A stretch of DNA of 64,000 bases, taken from assembly GCA_001725355.1 (NCBI GenBank), contig MEGD01000029.1, positions 22,456 through 86,455 of the forward strand. Reading direction: 5' to 3'. The DNA is from Novosphingobium sp. SCN 66-18. GTDB taxonomy: Bacteria > Pseudomonadota > Alphaproteobacteria > Sphingomonadales > Sphingomonadaceae. The position numbers were made by a program, and so were the translations under genes. Every line of letters begins with the position of its first letter. The first letter of the stretch is position 1. The notes below the pieces were generated by a model. The model searched no databases. It was not told the DNA's origin and was given only the letters and a program-made list of their open reading frames with translations. Shown here piece after piece: positions 8,183 through 17,190 of this stretch.

Positions 8183-9073
8183 TCAGCGCGCGGCGATGGC
8201 GGCGGCTTTCGCCAGCAGGCGTTCGGCTTGCGTCCGGTGCAGCAATTCCGCCATTTTCCCGTTTACGCGCAGCGCGCCCTTGCCGGCGTTGGCCGGGTCG
8301 GCGAAGGCGGCGACAATGGCCCGCGCTTCGGCAACGGCGTCATCATCGGGCGCGAACACGCGGTTGGCAGTGGCAAGTTGCGCGGGGTGAATCAGCGTCT
8401 TGCCGTCGAATCCCCCGTCGCGCGCCTGAACGCATTCGGCTTCGAGCCGGGCCGAATCGTCGATCGCGTTGCACACGCCGTCGAGAATGGCGAGGCCATG
8501 CGCGCGCGCCGCCAGCACGGCCAGCGTCAGCACCGGCACGAACACCGCGCGGCCCGGCAATTGCGCCATGCCGGTATCCTTGGCGAGGTCGTTGAGCCCC
8601 AGCACGAAGGCGGCCAGCCGGGTGGTGGCGGCGCAGGAGGCGATGCGTTCGAGCGCGAGCACCGCGCGCGGCGTCTCGATCATCACCCACAGCTTCACGC
8701 CGGGCGCATAGCCGGCCGCGTCCATCGCGCGCGAAAGCGCGATCACGTCGTCCGCGTCGTCCACCTTGGGGACCAGCACCGCTTCCACCGGCGCAGTGGC
8801 GAGCGCGACGAGATCGTCGTGCCCCCACGGAGTCGCCAGCGCGTTGATCCGCGCGATCAGGCGGCGTTGGCCGAAGCCGCCCGCCGCCAGTTCCTCCAGC
8901 AGCGTGGCGCGCGCCTCGGCCTTCATCTCGGGTGCGACGGCGTCTTCGAGATCGAGCGCGACCGCATCGGTATCGAGGCCGCGCGCCTTGTCGATGGCGC
9001 GGCGGTTGCTGGCCGGCATGTAGAGCAGCGAGCGCAGCGGACGGGCGTCGGGGGGCGTTTCAGGGTTTGGCAT
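8183..9073 (-). CDS. HpcH/HpaI aldolase / CitE-like CoA ester lyase
   Basis: 296 residues from the ATG at 9073; longer in-frame readings upstream are arginine/cysteine-rich and fall in the MFS gene. Family motifs are RSLLYMPASN, DLEDAVAPEMK, LWVMIETPRAVL (metal-binding E), LGLNDLAKDTG (metal-binding D) and GKTLIHPAQ. This pattern belongs to the CitE-like group acting on malyl-, citramalyl- or 3-hydroxyacyl-CoA thioesters; the exact substrate cannot be read. The start overlaps the end of the MFS gene by 14 bp, indicating translational coupling. Confidence 0.85.
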   Translation of the reverse strand: MPNPETPPDARPLRSLLYMPASNRRAIDKARGLDTDAVALDLEDAVAPEMKAEARATLLEELAAGGFGQRRLIARINALATPWGHDDLVALATAPVEAVLVPKVDDADDVIALSRAMDAAGYAPGVKLWVMIETPRAVLALERIASCAATTRLAAFVLGLNDLAKDTGMAQLPGRAVFVPVLTLAVLAARAHGLAILDGVCNAIDDSARLEAECVQARDGGFDGKTLIHPAQLATANRVFAPDDDAVAEARAIVAAFADPANAGKGALRVNGKMAELLHRTQAERLLAKAAAIAAR

Positions 9074-10322
9074 TGGCGGGTTCCTGCACGATGTCGAGCC
9101 GTCCTTCCTCGCGCGTGGGCATCGGCGCCAGCACGCGCAGCACCAGCGAAGCGAGCAGCCACGCCGCCGCCGCGTGCAGCGCCGCCTGCAGGCCGCCAAG
9201 GTCGGCCACGCTGCCCCAGGCCCAGGCGCCCAGCGCCATGCCGCCGAATGTCACCGCCTGGTAGATCGACAGGCAGCGGCCGAGAATCGTTTCAGGCGAG
9301 CGGAGCTGCATGGCGACGTTGAGGCTGGTCATCGCGGCGACCCAGCCCGAGCCGCCGAGAAAGGCGGTGACCATCGCGTGCGGGACCGAGGCGGTGAACG
9401 AGAGCGAGGCGAGCGCGGCGGCGAAGGCGAGCGTCGCCGCGGAGACCACGGCTTCCGCGCCATAGCGCCGCCGGGCCTTGCCCACCCACAGCGCAGTGAC
9501 GATCGATCCCATGCCGAAGGCGCCGAGCATCAGGCCATAGTCCAGCTCGGTGCCGCGCAGCAGATCGCGCGCCACGGTGGGCATCAGCGCGGAAAAGCCG
9601 GCCGCGCCGAAGCCGAAGGCGAAGCCGCGCAGCAGCACCTTGCGGATCGGCGCCGAACGCGCGCAGAAATCGATGCCGACCTTGATCGAGGCGAACATCG
9701 GCTGGCGTTGCGGGGTGCGCGCGCGGTGCGGTCGCCACGTCCACAGCACCACGATCATGCCGACATAGCTGATCGCGTTGAGCGCGAAGGCCAGGTTCAC
9801 GTTCCAGATCGAAATGAGCAACCCGCCCATCGCGGGGCCGACGCTGCGCGCGAGATTGAACGAGATGGCGTTGAGCGCGATCGCCTGCGGCAGATCGTCC
9901 TTGCCGACCTGGAGCCGCACCGAGGCCTGCCAGGCCGGGCCGTTGAGCGCGGTGCCCATGCCCACCATCAGCGTCAGCGCGAGCAGCGACCACGGGCCGA
10001 CCATGCCGGCATAGCCCAGCGCGGCGAGCAGCGCCGATACCGCCAGCATCGCCGATTGCGCGGCCAGCATCACGCGGCGGCGGTCGAAGTTGTCGGCGAT
10101 GGCCCCGGCGATCATGCCCAGCAGCATGATCGGGATCGTGGCCGAAGCCTGCACCAGCGCGACCATCACGTGGCTGCTGGTCAGGTCTGTCATCAGCCAG
10201 GCGGCGGCGACCGACTGGATGGTGGAGCCGACGTTGGAAAAGAGATTGGCGGTCCAGATCGATCGGAAAGCGGGATAGCGGAACGGCGCCAGTGCGCCGC
10301 CGCGGTGCATCGCTTTCAGCAT
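9060..10322 (-). CDS. MFS exporter of the EntS/MFS_3 type
   Basis: 420 residues from the ATG at 10322, preceded by GGAGAG on the minus strand. About eleven or twelve hydrophobic segments are visible, with FRSIWTANLFSNVGSTIQSVA at the start and the A-loop ADNFDRRRVMLAA, typical of MFS_3 proteins related to the enterobactin exporter EntS. It would be an inner-membrane proton-driven efflux carrier. The substrate is not evident; the overlapping CoA lyase gene downstream gives no clear clue. A longer reading from 10385 adds a cysteine-rich stretch and is less likely. Confidence 0.82.
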   Translation of the reverse strand: MLKAMHRGGALAPFRYPAFRSIWTANLFSNVGSTIQSVAAAWLMTDLTSSHVMVALVQASATIPIMLLGMIAGAIADNFDRRRVMLAAQSAMLAVSALLAALGYAGMVGPWSLLALTLMVGMGTALNGPAWQASVRLQVGKDDLPQAIALNAISFNLARSVGPAMGGLLISIWNVNLAFALNAISYVGMIVVLWTWRPHRARTPQRQPMFASIKVGIDFCARSAPIRKVLLRGFAFGFGAAGFSALMPTVARDLLRGTELDYGLMLGAFGMGSIVTALWVGKARRRYGAEAVVSAATLAFAAALASLSFTASVPHAMVTAFLGGSGWVAAMTSLNVAMQLRSPETILGRCLSIYQAVTFGGMALGAWAWGSVADLGGLQAALHAAAAWLLASLVLRVLAPMPTREEGRLDIVQEPANAKP

Positions 10323-10335
10323 CGACAGCTCTCCG

Positions 10336-10767
10336 TCACAGCAGATAGCGCATGCGGATTTCGGCCCGCACCTCGCCTTCGCCAAGGGTCAGGGCTGCCG
10401 CCGCGAACCGGGGCGGGCCGAACCGCACCGGCGCATCGCGCGAGAAGCCGAAGCCTTCCTTAGGCACCATCAGCACCTTGTCCAGCCTGCCGTTGCCGTT
10501 TTCGTCATGGAACAGGGCCACGGCATAGCGGCCCGGCGCGACATTGGCGAACGTGATCGCGGGATTGCCGGCCGGCACGGAAAGATGGCGTGCGTGCGGG
10601 TCTTTCTGGCAATCGGGAAACGTCGCCGGATCGGCGGTGATGCACGCCTGCACCAGCCCCCTGGTCGAACGCAGCCCGGTGACGCCCACGGTGAGCGACG
10701 CGTGCTCGGGCGCGACCGCGCCACCCAGCGCCATGGCGGCCGGCAGCAGGATGAGCGCCGGTTTCAC
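10336..10767 (-). CDS. DUF2141 secreted protein
   Basis: 143 residues starting at a GTG at 10767 that overlaps the stop codon of the sterol desaturase gene (GTGA). A signal peptide (KPALILLPAAMALGGAVA) is followed by a small beta domain with GLRSTRGLVQACI, FANVAPGRYAVALFHDENGNGRLDKVLM and PKEGFGFSRDA, the hallmark pattern of DUF2141. It is expected in the periplasm. The tight coupling with a sterol desaturase-like gene is often seen in sphingomonads and suggests a shared role, possibly in carotenoid or hopanoid modification, but the function is not known. Confidence 0.8.
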   Translation of the reverse strand: MKPALILLPAAMALGGAVAPEHASLTVGVTGLRSTRGLVQACITADPATFPDCQKDPHARHLSVPAGNPAITFANVAPGRYAVALFHDENGNGRLDKVLMVPKEGFGFSRDAPVRFGPPRFAAAALTLGEGEVRAEIRMRYLL

Positions 10768-11474
10768 AGCGTGCCCAGCCCCTTGTCGGTACCGCACAGC
10801 CTGTCCCAGAAGCGGAAGTAGAGTCCGTAGTTGCACCGGTATTGCTCGTGATGCCGTTGATGATGGCTTGCGGTTATCAGCCATTGGCCGACCCGGGAAT
10901 GAACGAGCCAGCGCGGAAACATTTCCCAGCCCATGTGGTTGGTGACGCCCATCACCGTCATGACGAGGAGGACGATGCCCAGCACGCCCGCGTGGATCGG
11001 GATCACGAAGACCAGCGCCGGGATCAGCAGGCCGACCAGCGCCGCCTCCGCCGGGTGGAAGTTCATCGCCGCCCAGGCCGTCGGCGGGCGGCTGGCGTGG
11101 TGGATCGCGTGGACCGCCCGGAACACGCGCGGGCGGTGCATCCAGCGGTGGGTCCAGTAGAACCAGGTATCGTGCAGGACCAGGTAGAGCAGCAGCGAGA
11201 CCGGCATCCACCACAGCGGCCAGGCGCGCGGATCGGTGTAGATGCGTGTCCAGCCGCGCGCCTGCCAGCCCCAGGCGACGATCCCGGCGGGAATGCCGTA
11301 GATCGCCGACGAGGCGAGGCTCCAGGCGATTTCCTTGCGGATCTGAGGGGTCAGCCCGCGATAGAGGCCGGGGCGCTTCCGGCCGGTGAGCGCGGCGAAC
11401 AGGCCGCTGGTGAGGAGATAGCGCACCCCCACGATCAGCGTCATCGCCAGCGCGGAAAGCCCGATGCTGTTCAT
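10764..11474 (-). CDS. Sterol desaturase / fatty acid hydroxylase family membrane protein
   Basis: 236 residues from the ATG at 11474, with GGCGGAG upstream; the longer reading from 11528 has no ribosome site. Four or five membrane helices surround the di-iron histidine boxes HDTWFYWTHRWMH, HAIHHAS and the late HHQRHHEQY. This is an inner-membrane O2-dependent hydroxylase or desaturase acting on a lipid such as a carotenoid, hopanoid or fatty acid; the family does not fix the substrate. The gene is followed directly by the DUF2141 gene in an overlapping pair. Confidence 0.85.
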   Translation of the reverse strand: MNSIGLSALAMTLIVGVRYLLTSGLFAALTGRKRPGLYRGLTPQIRKEIAWSLASSAIYGIPAGIVAWGWQARGWTRIYTDPRAWPLWWMPVSLLLYLVLHDTWFYWTHRWMHRPRVFRAVHAIHHASRPPTAWAAMNFHPAEAALVGLLIPALVFVIPIHAGVLGIVLLVMTVMGVTNHMGWEMFPRWLVHSRVGQWLITASHHQRHHEQYRCNYGLYFRFWDRLCGTDKGLGTL

Positions 11475-11601
11475 GAAGCTCCGCCTTTTGCGGACGAAGC
11501 CGGGACGGTCCAGCCCATTCCGTCGCACACCGGCGTTCCGTTGGCGGAAGGCGCGGAAGCGGATGGGGGCGTGCGACGAGTCATGCCTCTCCTATGCCAA
11601 G

Positions 11602-11628
11602 CGCCGGCACTGTGGGACAGTGCCGGCG
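11602..11628. terminator. GC-rich hairpin between convergent-side intergenic ends
   Basis: A 12-bp perfect stem, CGCCGGCACTGT pairing with ACAGTGCCGGCG around a GGG loop, sits between the end of the DEAD-box gene (11662) and the start of the desaturase gene. On the minus strand it lies just downstream of the helicase stop, which fits a terminator for that gene, though no clear U run follows. Confidence 0.55.
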
Positions 11629-11661
11629 TCGCATTATTGTATTTCCGCAATGTGTCGCGGG

Positions 11662-13212
11662 TTATCCGGCGCGGCGCACCCGATTGCGGTGCTGGCCGAC
11701 ATTGCCGGGGCCGCGCGGGCGGAACCGGCGCTGCTGGCCGTCGCGCTCCCCCGCACGTTCGCCTTCCGGACGGTCTGCGCGCTCGGTGTGCAGCGGATTG
11801 CGCACCGGACCCCGATCGTTCTGGCCGTCGCGGCGTTCCTGCCGCTGGCTCACGTCGCGCGGCTTGCCGTCGCGACCCTGCGCGCGGCCACCATGGGCCT
11901 GCTGGTCGCCACGGCCACCGCCAGTGCGCTGACCTCCGCTGCGCTGGGCACCACTGCGCTGCCCCCCGTTGCGCTGGCCGCCATCGCGGCGGTTGCCCTG
12001 CTGATGACGCGGAGCGTCGTCTTCCTGCGGCCGGCGTGCGGGCGCGGGCAGGCGGGCGGCTTCCTGCGTGAAGTTCTCGGGCAGGGCCTGCGGCATCAGC
12101 TTAACGCCGGTCAGCCGCTCGATGTCGCGCAGATAGGGCTTCTCATCGGGCGCGCAGAAGCTGATCGCCACGCCATCGGCGCCGGCGCGCGCGGTGCGGC
12201 CGATGCGGTGGACGTACTGTTCGGGCACGTTGGGCAGCTCGAAGTTGAACACGTGGCTCACCCCCGACACGTCGATGCCGCGCGCGGCGATGTCGGTGGC
12301 GACGAGGATCGGGCACGAACCCTGGCGGAAGGCTTCGAGCGCGGCGGTGCGCTGCGCCTGCGACTTGTTGCCGTGGATCGCGCGCGCTTCCACGCCGGCG
12401 CCGGCAAGGTGCCGCGCGACGCGGTCCGCGCCGTGCTTGGTGCGGGTGAAGACGAGCGCGCGATCGAGCGACTTGTCCGCCAGCATGGCGCGGATGCGCA
12501 GCGTCAGCAGCGCCTGCTTTTCGGCCTGGTTGATGAGCGTGACGAACTGGTCGACGCGTTCGGCGGTGGTCGATTGCGGCGCCACTTCCACGCGCACCGG
12601 ATTGTTGATGAACTGCTTGCCCAGATCCTCGATCGACTTGGGCATCGTGGCCGAGAAGAACAGGCTCTGGCGCTGCTTGGGCAGCAGGTTGGCCACGCGG
12701 CGCAGCGCGTGGATGAAGCCGAGGTCCATCATCTGGTCGGCCTCGTCGAGCACGAAGATCTCGACCCGGCCCAGCGTGAGCGCGCGGTTGTCGATCAGGT
12801 CGAGCAGGCGGCCCGGCGTGGCGACGAGGATGTCGATGCCCGGCACCAGCCGGCGAGCCTGCTTGCCGATGGGCACGCCGCCGAACACGCAATCGACCGA
12901 GAGCTTCAGGTTCTTGGCGTAGCCCTTCATGTTGTCGGCGATCTGCGCGGCGAGTTCGCGGGTGGGCGAAAGCACCAGCATCCGGCACGAGGCGGGCTTG
13001 CGCGGCGTGGGATCGGCGGCGAGGCGGTGGAGCGAGGGCAGCGCGAACGCGGCGGTCTTGCCGGTGCCGGTCTGGGCGATGCCCAGCAGGTCGCGGCCTT
13101 CGAGCAGCGCCGGAATCGACTGGCGCTGGATAGGCGTGGGATCGTTGTAGCCTTTGCTTTCGAGCGCGCGGAGAATGGGCTCGGCAAGGCCGAGATCGCT
13201 AAAATAGGACAT
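11662..13212 (-). CDS. DEAD-box ATP-dependent RNA helicase (RhlE/DeaD-like) with RGG-type tail
   Basis: 516 residues from the ATG at 13212 (MSYFSDLGL). All helicase motifs are present: Q motif PTPIQRQSIP, Walker A AQTGTGKT, PTRELAAQ, TPGRLLD, DEAD, SAT, ARGIDV and HRIGRTARAG. The last 140 residues are a disordered basic stretch rich in R, G and Q (RRDGGQRNGGQ repeats), an RNA-binding tail. It likely acts in ribosome assembly or mRNA turnover. A longer in-frame reading to 13422 lacks homology-like character and is rejected. Confidence 0.9.
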   Translation of the reverse strand: MSYFSDLGLAEPILRALESKGYNDPTPIQRQSIPALLEGRDLLGIAQTGTGKTAAFALPSLHRLAADPTPRKPASCRMLVLSPTRELAAQIADNMKGYAKNLKLSVDCVFGGVPIGKQARRLVPGIDILVATPGRLLDLIDNRALTLGRVEIFVLDEADQMMDLGFIHALRRVANLLPKQRQSLFFSATMPKSIEDLGKQFINNPVRVEVAPQSTTAERVDQFVTLINQAEKQALLTLRIRAMLADKSLDRALVFTRTKHGADRVARHLAGAGVEARAIHGNKSQAQRTAALEAFRQGSCPILVATDIAARGIDVSGVSHVFNFELPNVPEQYVHRIGRTARAGADGVAISFCAPDEKPYLRDIERLTGVKLMPQALPENFTQEAARLPAPARRPQEDDAPRHQQGNRRDGGQRNGGQRSGAQRSGGQRTGGGRGDQQAHGGRAQGRDGKPRDVSQRQERRDGQNDRGPVRNPLHTERADRPEGERAGERDGQQRRFRPRGPGNVGQHRNRVRRAG

Positions 13213-13525
13213 GAAAAAAATGCTTTCGTTGGCGCTCCGCGAAGAATCGCGGGCGCGGCAGGGGTCGTACCATGCGACCCATGCGTGAAAGGGGAAGCCG
13301 TGAAGGCAAGAGACCGTGGGGCCGGGCCGGATCGCGCCCTTCGCAAATGCCCTTGGCAAATGGAGGCGCAATCTCACGCTGACGCAGCTTGCGGCACGGG
13401 GCCGCCGGTCTTGCTGCGGCACACTTAGGCGCGATTGCTCCGAAAAGCAAGGAAATTGCGCAAAGGGTCTTGCCCGCCGCCGGACCGGGCGGCAACGTGC
13501 GCCGCTGAGCTGGACGGGGATTTCG
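13213..13525. other. Divergent intergenic region, helicase / M20 peptidase
   Basis: 313 bp between two divergent genes. No further gene is supported here. It must hold both promoters. Long leaders are possible on both sides; cold-induced DEAD-box helicase genes often have them, but I see no specific motif. Confidence 0.4.
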
Positions 13526-14872
13526 ATGCGGTATCATCAGTTTGCGGGTTCCATCATCGGCGCAGCGCTGGTTGTCGGCGCAGTGGGGAGCGGGTCGGCG
13601 CTGGCCGCGCCCGCCACGCCGTCGGAACAGCGGATGATCGCCACGGTCGATGCCGAACAGGCGCGCACGCTGGCGTTGCTCGAACGGATGGTGAACCAGA
13701 ATTCGGGCAGCCGGAACCTCGAAGGCGTGCGCAAGGTGCGCGATATCGTCTCCCCCGAATTCACCGCACTGGGCTTTGCCGCGCGTTGGGTGCCGATGGA
13801 GCAGACCGGGCGCGCCGGGCACCTGATCCTGACGCACAAGGGCGCGAAGGGCACTAAGCGCCTGCTGCTGATCGGCCATCTCGATACCGTGTTCGAACCG
13901 GATTCGCCGTTCCAGACGTTCGCGCTGAAGGGCGACAAGGCCACCGGCCCCGGCGTGGCCGACGACAAGGGCGGCATGGCGGTGATGATCGCCGCGCTGC
14001 GCGCGATGCAGGCGGCGGGCACGCTCAAGGATGCCAATATCGAGGTGGTGCTGACCGGCGACGAGGAGGACGCGGGCGAGCCGACCACGGTGGCGCGCGC
14101 CGATCTGGTCGCGGCCGGCCGGCGCGCCGACGCGGCGCTCGATTTCGAGGGGCTGTCGCGGGAAGACGGCAAGGACATGGGATCGATCGCGCGGCGTTCG
14201 TCCAATTCGTGGACGCTGACCGTCACCGCGAAGTCGGGCCATTCGAGCGCGGTGTTCTCGCCCGCGATGGGCGATGGCGCGATCTATGCCGCCGCGCGCA
14301 TCATCGCCGCGATCCGCGAGGAAGTGCCCGAGCCGAACCTGACGCTGAACGTCGGCCTGATCGCGGGCGGGGCCGAGGCCACGCTCGCGCCCGACGCGGC
14401 GCACGTTGCGGCGGCGGGCAAGACCAACATCGTGCCGGCCAGGGCGATCGCGCGCGGAGACCTGCGCTCGCTCAGCCCCGAGCAGGACCGGCGCGCGATG
14501 GAGCGGATGCGCGCGATCGTGGCGCGTACCTGGCCGGGCGCGCAGGCGGCGATCACGTTCGAGGAAGGCTATCCGCCGATGGCGCCGACGCCGGGCAACC
14601 AGGCGCTGCTGGCGCGGCTCAACGGCGTGAACGAAACGCTGGGCCTGCCGGCGATGGCTCCGCTCGATCCGCTGAAGCGCGGCGCGGGCGACATCTCGTT
14701 CGTGGCGGCCGATGTCGACGGGCTGGTCGGCCTCGGTCCCGCCAGCACCGGCGATCATTCGCCCGCCGAAACCACCGACGTGCCCAGCATCTGGCGGCAG
14801 GCCAAGCGCGCCGCGCTGCTGATGACGCGGCTTTCGCGCGAAAAGGCGGTGAAGCCGGCTGCGATCAAATGA
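13526..14872 (+). CDS. Secreted M20-family metallopeptidase (carboxypeptidase G2-like)
   Basis: 448 residues from the ATG at 13526, with a signal peptide ending near ALAAPA (residue 30). Zinc ligands and catalytic residues appear in order: GHLDTV (H, D), GVADDKGG (D), DEEDAGE (EE), and the terminal GDHSPAE (H). The lid domain follows the SNSWTLTVTAKSGHSS segment. The family hydrolyses C-terminal amino acids or N-acyl amino acids; this secreted form is glutamate-carboxypeptidase-like. It would work in the periplasm. The reading upstream to 13316 has no family resemblance. Confidence 0.88.
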   Translation: MRYHQFAGSIIGAALVVGAVGSGSALAAPATPSEQRMIATVDAEQARTLALLERMVNQNSGSRNLEGVRKVRDIVSPEFTALGFAARWVPMEQTGRAGHLILTHKGAKGTKRLLLIGHLDTVFEPDSPFQTFALKGDKATGPGVADDKGGMAVMIAALRAMQAAGTLKDANIEVVLTGDEEDAGEPTTVARADLVAAGRRADAALDFEGLSREDGKDMGSIARRSSNSWTLTVTAKSGHSSAVFSPAMGDGAIYAAARIIAAIREEVPEPNLTLNVGLIAGGAEATLAPDAAHVAAAGKTNIVPARAIARGDLRSLSPEQDRRAMERMRAIVARTWPGAQAAITFEEGYPPMAPTPGNQALLARLNGVNETLGLPAMAPLDPLKRGAGDISFVAADVDGLVGLGPASTGDHSPAETTDVPSIWRQAKRAALLMTRLSREKAVKPAAIK

Positions 14873-14917
14873 TCGCATCGGGGCTTGCGTCCACCGCGCG
14901 CGGGGCGTAACCGGCGT

Positions 14918-15085
14918 TCGTTACTTGGGGAGTAGCCACTGTGCCCGTCCTGTTGTGCAGGGCGTCGCGCGGTCCCTTGCCAACTGGCCCATGCCAGAAA
15001 TGGCGCGTCAACATGCTTGGCCGAGAGGCCATGGCGCAGGCGGAGCAGCCCTTGCGGGGGCCTTCCGGGCGAGACCAATGGCACC
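14918..15085 (+). ncRNA. yybP-ykoY manganese riboswitch
   Basis: The 5' element TTGGGGAGTAGCC (14925-14937) and the 3' element GGGCGAGACCAATGG (15067-15081) are the two conserved internal-loop strands of the yybP-ykoY family, which clamp Mn2+. Between them are self-complementary arms able to form the usual stacked helices. It lies directly upstream of a TMEM165/GDT1-family exporter gene, the classical gene under this switch, with 74 bp to the ATG at 15160. Binding Mn2+ should raise exporter expression. A spurious coding reading through this segment (from 14941) is rejected. Confidence 0.82.
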
Positions 15086-15159
15086 ATGCTTTCCGCTCAG
15101 GCCGGGCGGGAGGGCTCGGTGTCGTTGTCTCGATAAGCTGCCCGGCCCCGGAACCGTTC

Positions 15160-15732
15160 ATGATCGAAGCCCTGACCACTTCCACCGCGATCGTCGCGCT
15201 CGCGGAAATCGGCGACAAGACCCAGCTTCTCGCCATCGTGCTCGCCACCCGCTTTCGCAAGCCCTGGCCGATCGTGCTGGGCATCCTCTGCGCCACGCTG
15301 GCGAACCACTTCCTCGCCGCGCTGGTCGGCGCCACCGCGGCGTCGCTGCTCGATGGCCTGTGGTTCCGCTATGCCATGGCGGCCGGGTTCATCGCCATGG
15401 GCCTGTGGACGCTGATCCCCGACAAGCTCGATGACGCGGAGGAGAAGCCGAGCCGCTTCGGCCCGTTCCTGACCACGCTGGTGGCGTTCTTCCTCGTCGA
15501 GATGGGCGACAAGACCCAGGTGGCGACGATCGCGCTGGGCGCGCGCTTCCACGATGCGCTGGCGGTGACGGCGGGCACCACGCTGGGGATGATGATCGCC
15601 AACGTGCCCGCGGTGTTCCTGGGCAGCGAACTGATCCGCCGCGTGCCGCTGGGCGTAGTGCGGATGGTGGCGGCCGTGCTGTTCATCGCCATCGGCGGCT
15701 GGCTGCTGGCGCAGACCGCCGGTCTGGTTTGA
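15160..15732 (+). CDS. mneA: TMEM165/GDT1 (UPF0016) family manganese exporter
   Basis: 190 residues from the ATG at 15160. Two homologous halves of three helices each carry the signature ExGDKT: LAEIGDKTQLLAI near residue 15 and LVEMGDKTQVATI near residue 115. These acidic motifs form the cation path in an inner-membrane Mn2+ or Ca2+/proton antiporter. The manganese riboswitch upstream strongly supports Mn2+ export, as in the MneA proteins of other proteobacteria. It is a monocistronic plus-strand gene followed by the convergent mmcB gene. Confidence 0.88.
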   Translation: MIEALTTSTAIVALAEIGDKTQLLAIVLATRFRKPWPIVLGILCATLANHFLAALVGATAASLLDGLWFRYAMAAGFIAMGLWTLIPDKLDDAEEKPSRFGPFLTTLVAFFLVEMGDKTQVATIALGARFHDALAVTAGTTLGMMIANVPAVFLGSELIRRVPLGVVRMVAAVLFIAIGGWLLAQTAGLV

Positions 15733-15787
15733 TGGGCGGTCTGGTCTGACGGGCGGGCTGGTCTGACGGGATCGCGAAGGCGGCGGT

Positions 15788-16300
15788 TCAGCCTTCGCCC
15801 CAGCCGGCGCAGTGCGGGTCCAGCCCCACCACCTGCCGGCGCAGCGCCGCGCGGGCGAGCCGTTCGACTTCCGCCTTGCGCCGCGCCGCCGCCAGCGGGT
15901 GCGATGGCGCGGGGCGCAGGATCTCCGCGTCGTAGCCATCGGCCACGATCACGCCGCACCGTGCGGGCAGGAAATCCGGCCCTTCCAGGCAGGCGCGGTC
16001 AAGATGCGGCGCCAGCCCCCAGTAGAACCGGTCGCAATGGTCGAGATAGTCGGTCCACTTGCCGTCGCCCAGCAGGTCGGCGCGGCTGACCTTGATCTCC
16101 ACGATCACCACATGGCCCTTCGCGTCGATCCCCATCAGGTCGGCGCGACGGCCCGAGCGCAGCGGCATTTCCGGCAGGCACCAGATGTCGTTGCGGGCGA
16201 ACAGCCGCGCGATGCCACGGGCCACGGCCTGCGCCTCGCGCGGGGTAGTCCGTGCGCTTTCCGGCAGATCGGCGAGCGGGATGACGGGCGAATCGATCAT
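15788..16300 (-). CDS. mmcB: MmcB-family DNA repair nuclease
   Basis: 170 residues from the ATG at 16300; a GTG three codons upstream (16309) is possible. The core reads CLPEMPLRSGRRADLMGID...VVIVEIKVSRADLLGDGKWTDYLDHCDRFYWGLAP, a PD-(D/E)xK nuclease pattern (D, then E-x-K) seen in the alphaproteobacterial MmcB family. In Caulobacter the family belongs to the SOS response and helps survival after mitomycin C. It is expected in the cytosol on damaged DNA. A conserved-length hypothetical gene lies 48 bp upstream on the same strand. Confidence 0.85.
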   Translation of the reverse strand: MIDSPVIPLADLPESARTTPREAQAVARGIARLFARNDIWCLPEMPLRSGRRADLMGIDAKGHVVIVEIKVSRADLLGDGKWTDYLDHCDRFYWGLAPHLDRACLEGPDFLPARCGVIVADGYDAEILRPAPSHPLAAARRKAEVERLARAALRRQVVGLDPHCAGWGEG

Positions 16301-16348
16301 GCCCGGCACCGTAAGAACAAAAATGGAACGGGTAAAGTGGCCGCGCGG

Positions 16349-16777
16349 TCAAACCGGATGGCGCACAGGCTGGGGCGCCACCAGGGCGAGCAGGCCCGCC
16401 CGCGCCGCGCGGAACTCGTCGTGCAAGGCCGCCGCCGCGCACGCCGGCGAGCGGCCGCGCGCGGAGACCGCCAGCAGCGCGGAAACCCCGGTCTCCAGAA
16501 TCGCGGCCAGATCGTCGAGCCCCTGCTGAGCCAGCGCCAGTCGCCAGCCGCCAGCGTGGAAGATCGTCTCGGGAAAGGCTTCGATCGCCGCGGGCGAAGC
16601 CCCGGCATCCTCGGCAATGGCCCTGCCGGCCAGCGCGCCGACGATCGCGGCGGCTTCGTGCAGGGCGTGCCACGTGTCGGTGAGGGAAGCGGCATCGGAC
16701 GGCGAATCCGCGATCGCCGCGCCCATCGCCGGCGCGCCATCGGGCGCCGCTGCGCCGCTGGCGGAATCCCATGCCAT
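16349..16777 (-). CDS. Hypothetical alanine-rich protein
   Basis: 142 residues from the ATG at 16777. The sequence is alanine-rich and helical (DTWHALHEAAAIVGALAG, AALHDEFRAARAGLLALVA) with no recognised motif, signal peptide or membrane helix. Its codon pattern fits a real gene in this GC-rich genome and it sits in the same orientation as mmcB, 48 bp ahead of it. I do not recognise the family. It could be a lineage-specific small protein. Confidence 0.55.
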   Translation of the reverse strand: MAWDSASGAAAPDGAPAMGAAIADSPSDAASLTDTWHALHEAAAIVGALAGRAIAEDAGASPAAIEAFPETIFHAGGWRLALAQQGLDDLAAILETGVSALLAVSARGRSPACAAAALHDEFRAARAGLLALVAPQPVRHPV

Positions 16778-16907
16778 GCCGCGCGGGATACGCCTGCTGT
16801 CCCTACCAAATCGCTAAACCCGCCCGGGCGGGGAAATCCGGAGAGCAAACCGCAGGGCAAAAACCGCTGGCCAGCCGTGCGCCTCGCTGCTAGGCACCGC
16901 CGCCGTT

Positions 16908-16949
<42 letters not shown>

Positions 16950-17113
16950 TCACGTCAGAAGCGAGAGCAAGGATTTTATACTGGTTTTTCGGTGGTTTAG
17001 GAAGAGAAAAGAAAGGGCAAACAAAAAACTCACCAAAAACTCACGAGCCGAATTATTAGATTTGATTGCGGATTGACCTCCATCGGCACAACGCATACGG
17101 CTTCAAGCCATCA

Positions 17114-17190
17114 GCACCCGTAGCTCAGCTGGATAGAGCGCCGCCCTCCGAAGGCGGAGGCCACAGGTTCGAATCCTGTCGGGTGCGCCA
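17114..17190 (+). tRNA. tRNA-Arg (anticodon CCG)
   Basis: A 77-base tRNA with acceptor stem GCACCCG/CGGGTGC, D arm GCTCAGCTGGATAGAGC, anticodon loop CTCCGAA (anticodon CCG, reading CGG), T arm CAGGTTCGAATCCTG and an encoded 3' CCA. All stems pair. It is the intact copy; the partial copy 206 bp upstream shares its 5' half. It is probably the functional gene, reconstituted by the integration that created the island. Confidence 0.95.

Noticed and set aside
14941-15159. 73-codon extension ahead of the Mn exporter gene
   Set aside because: It overlaps the riboswitch; both conserved RNA elements would be translated, and the peptide has no membrane or family character.
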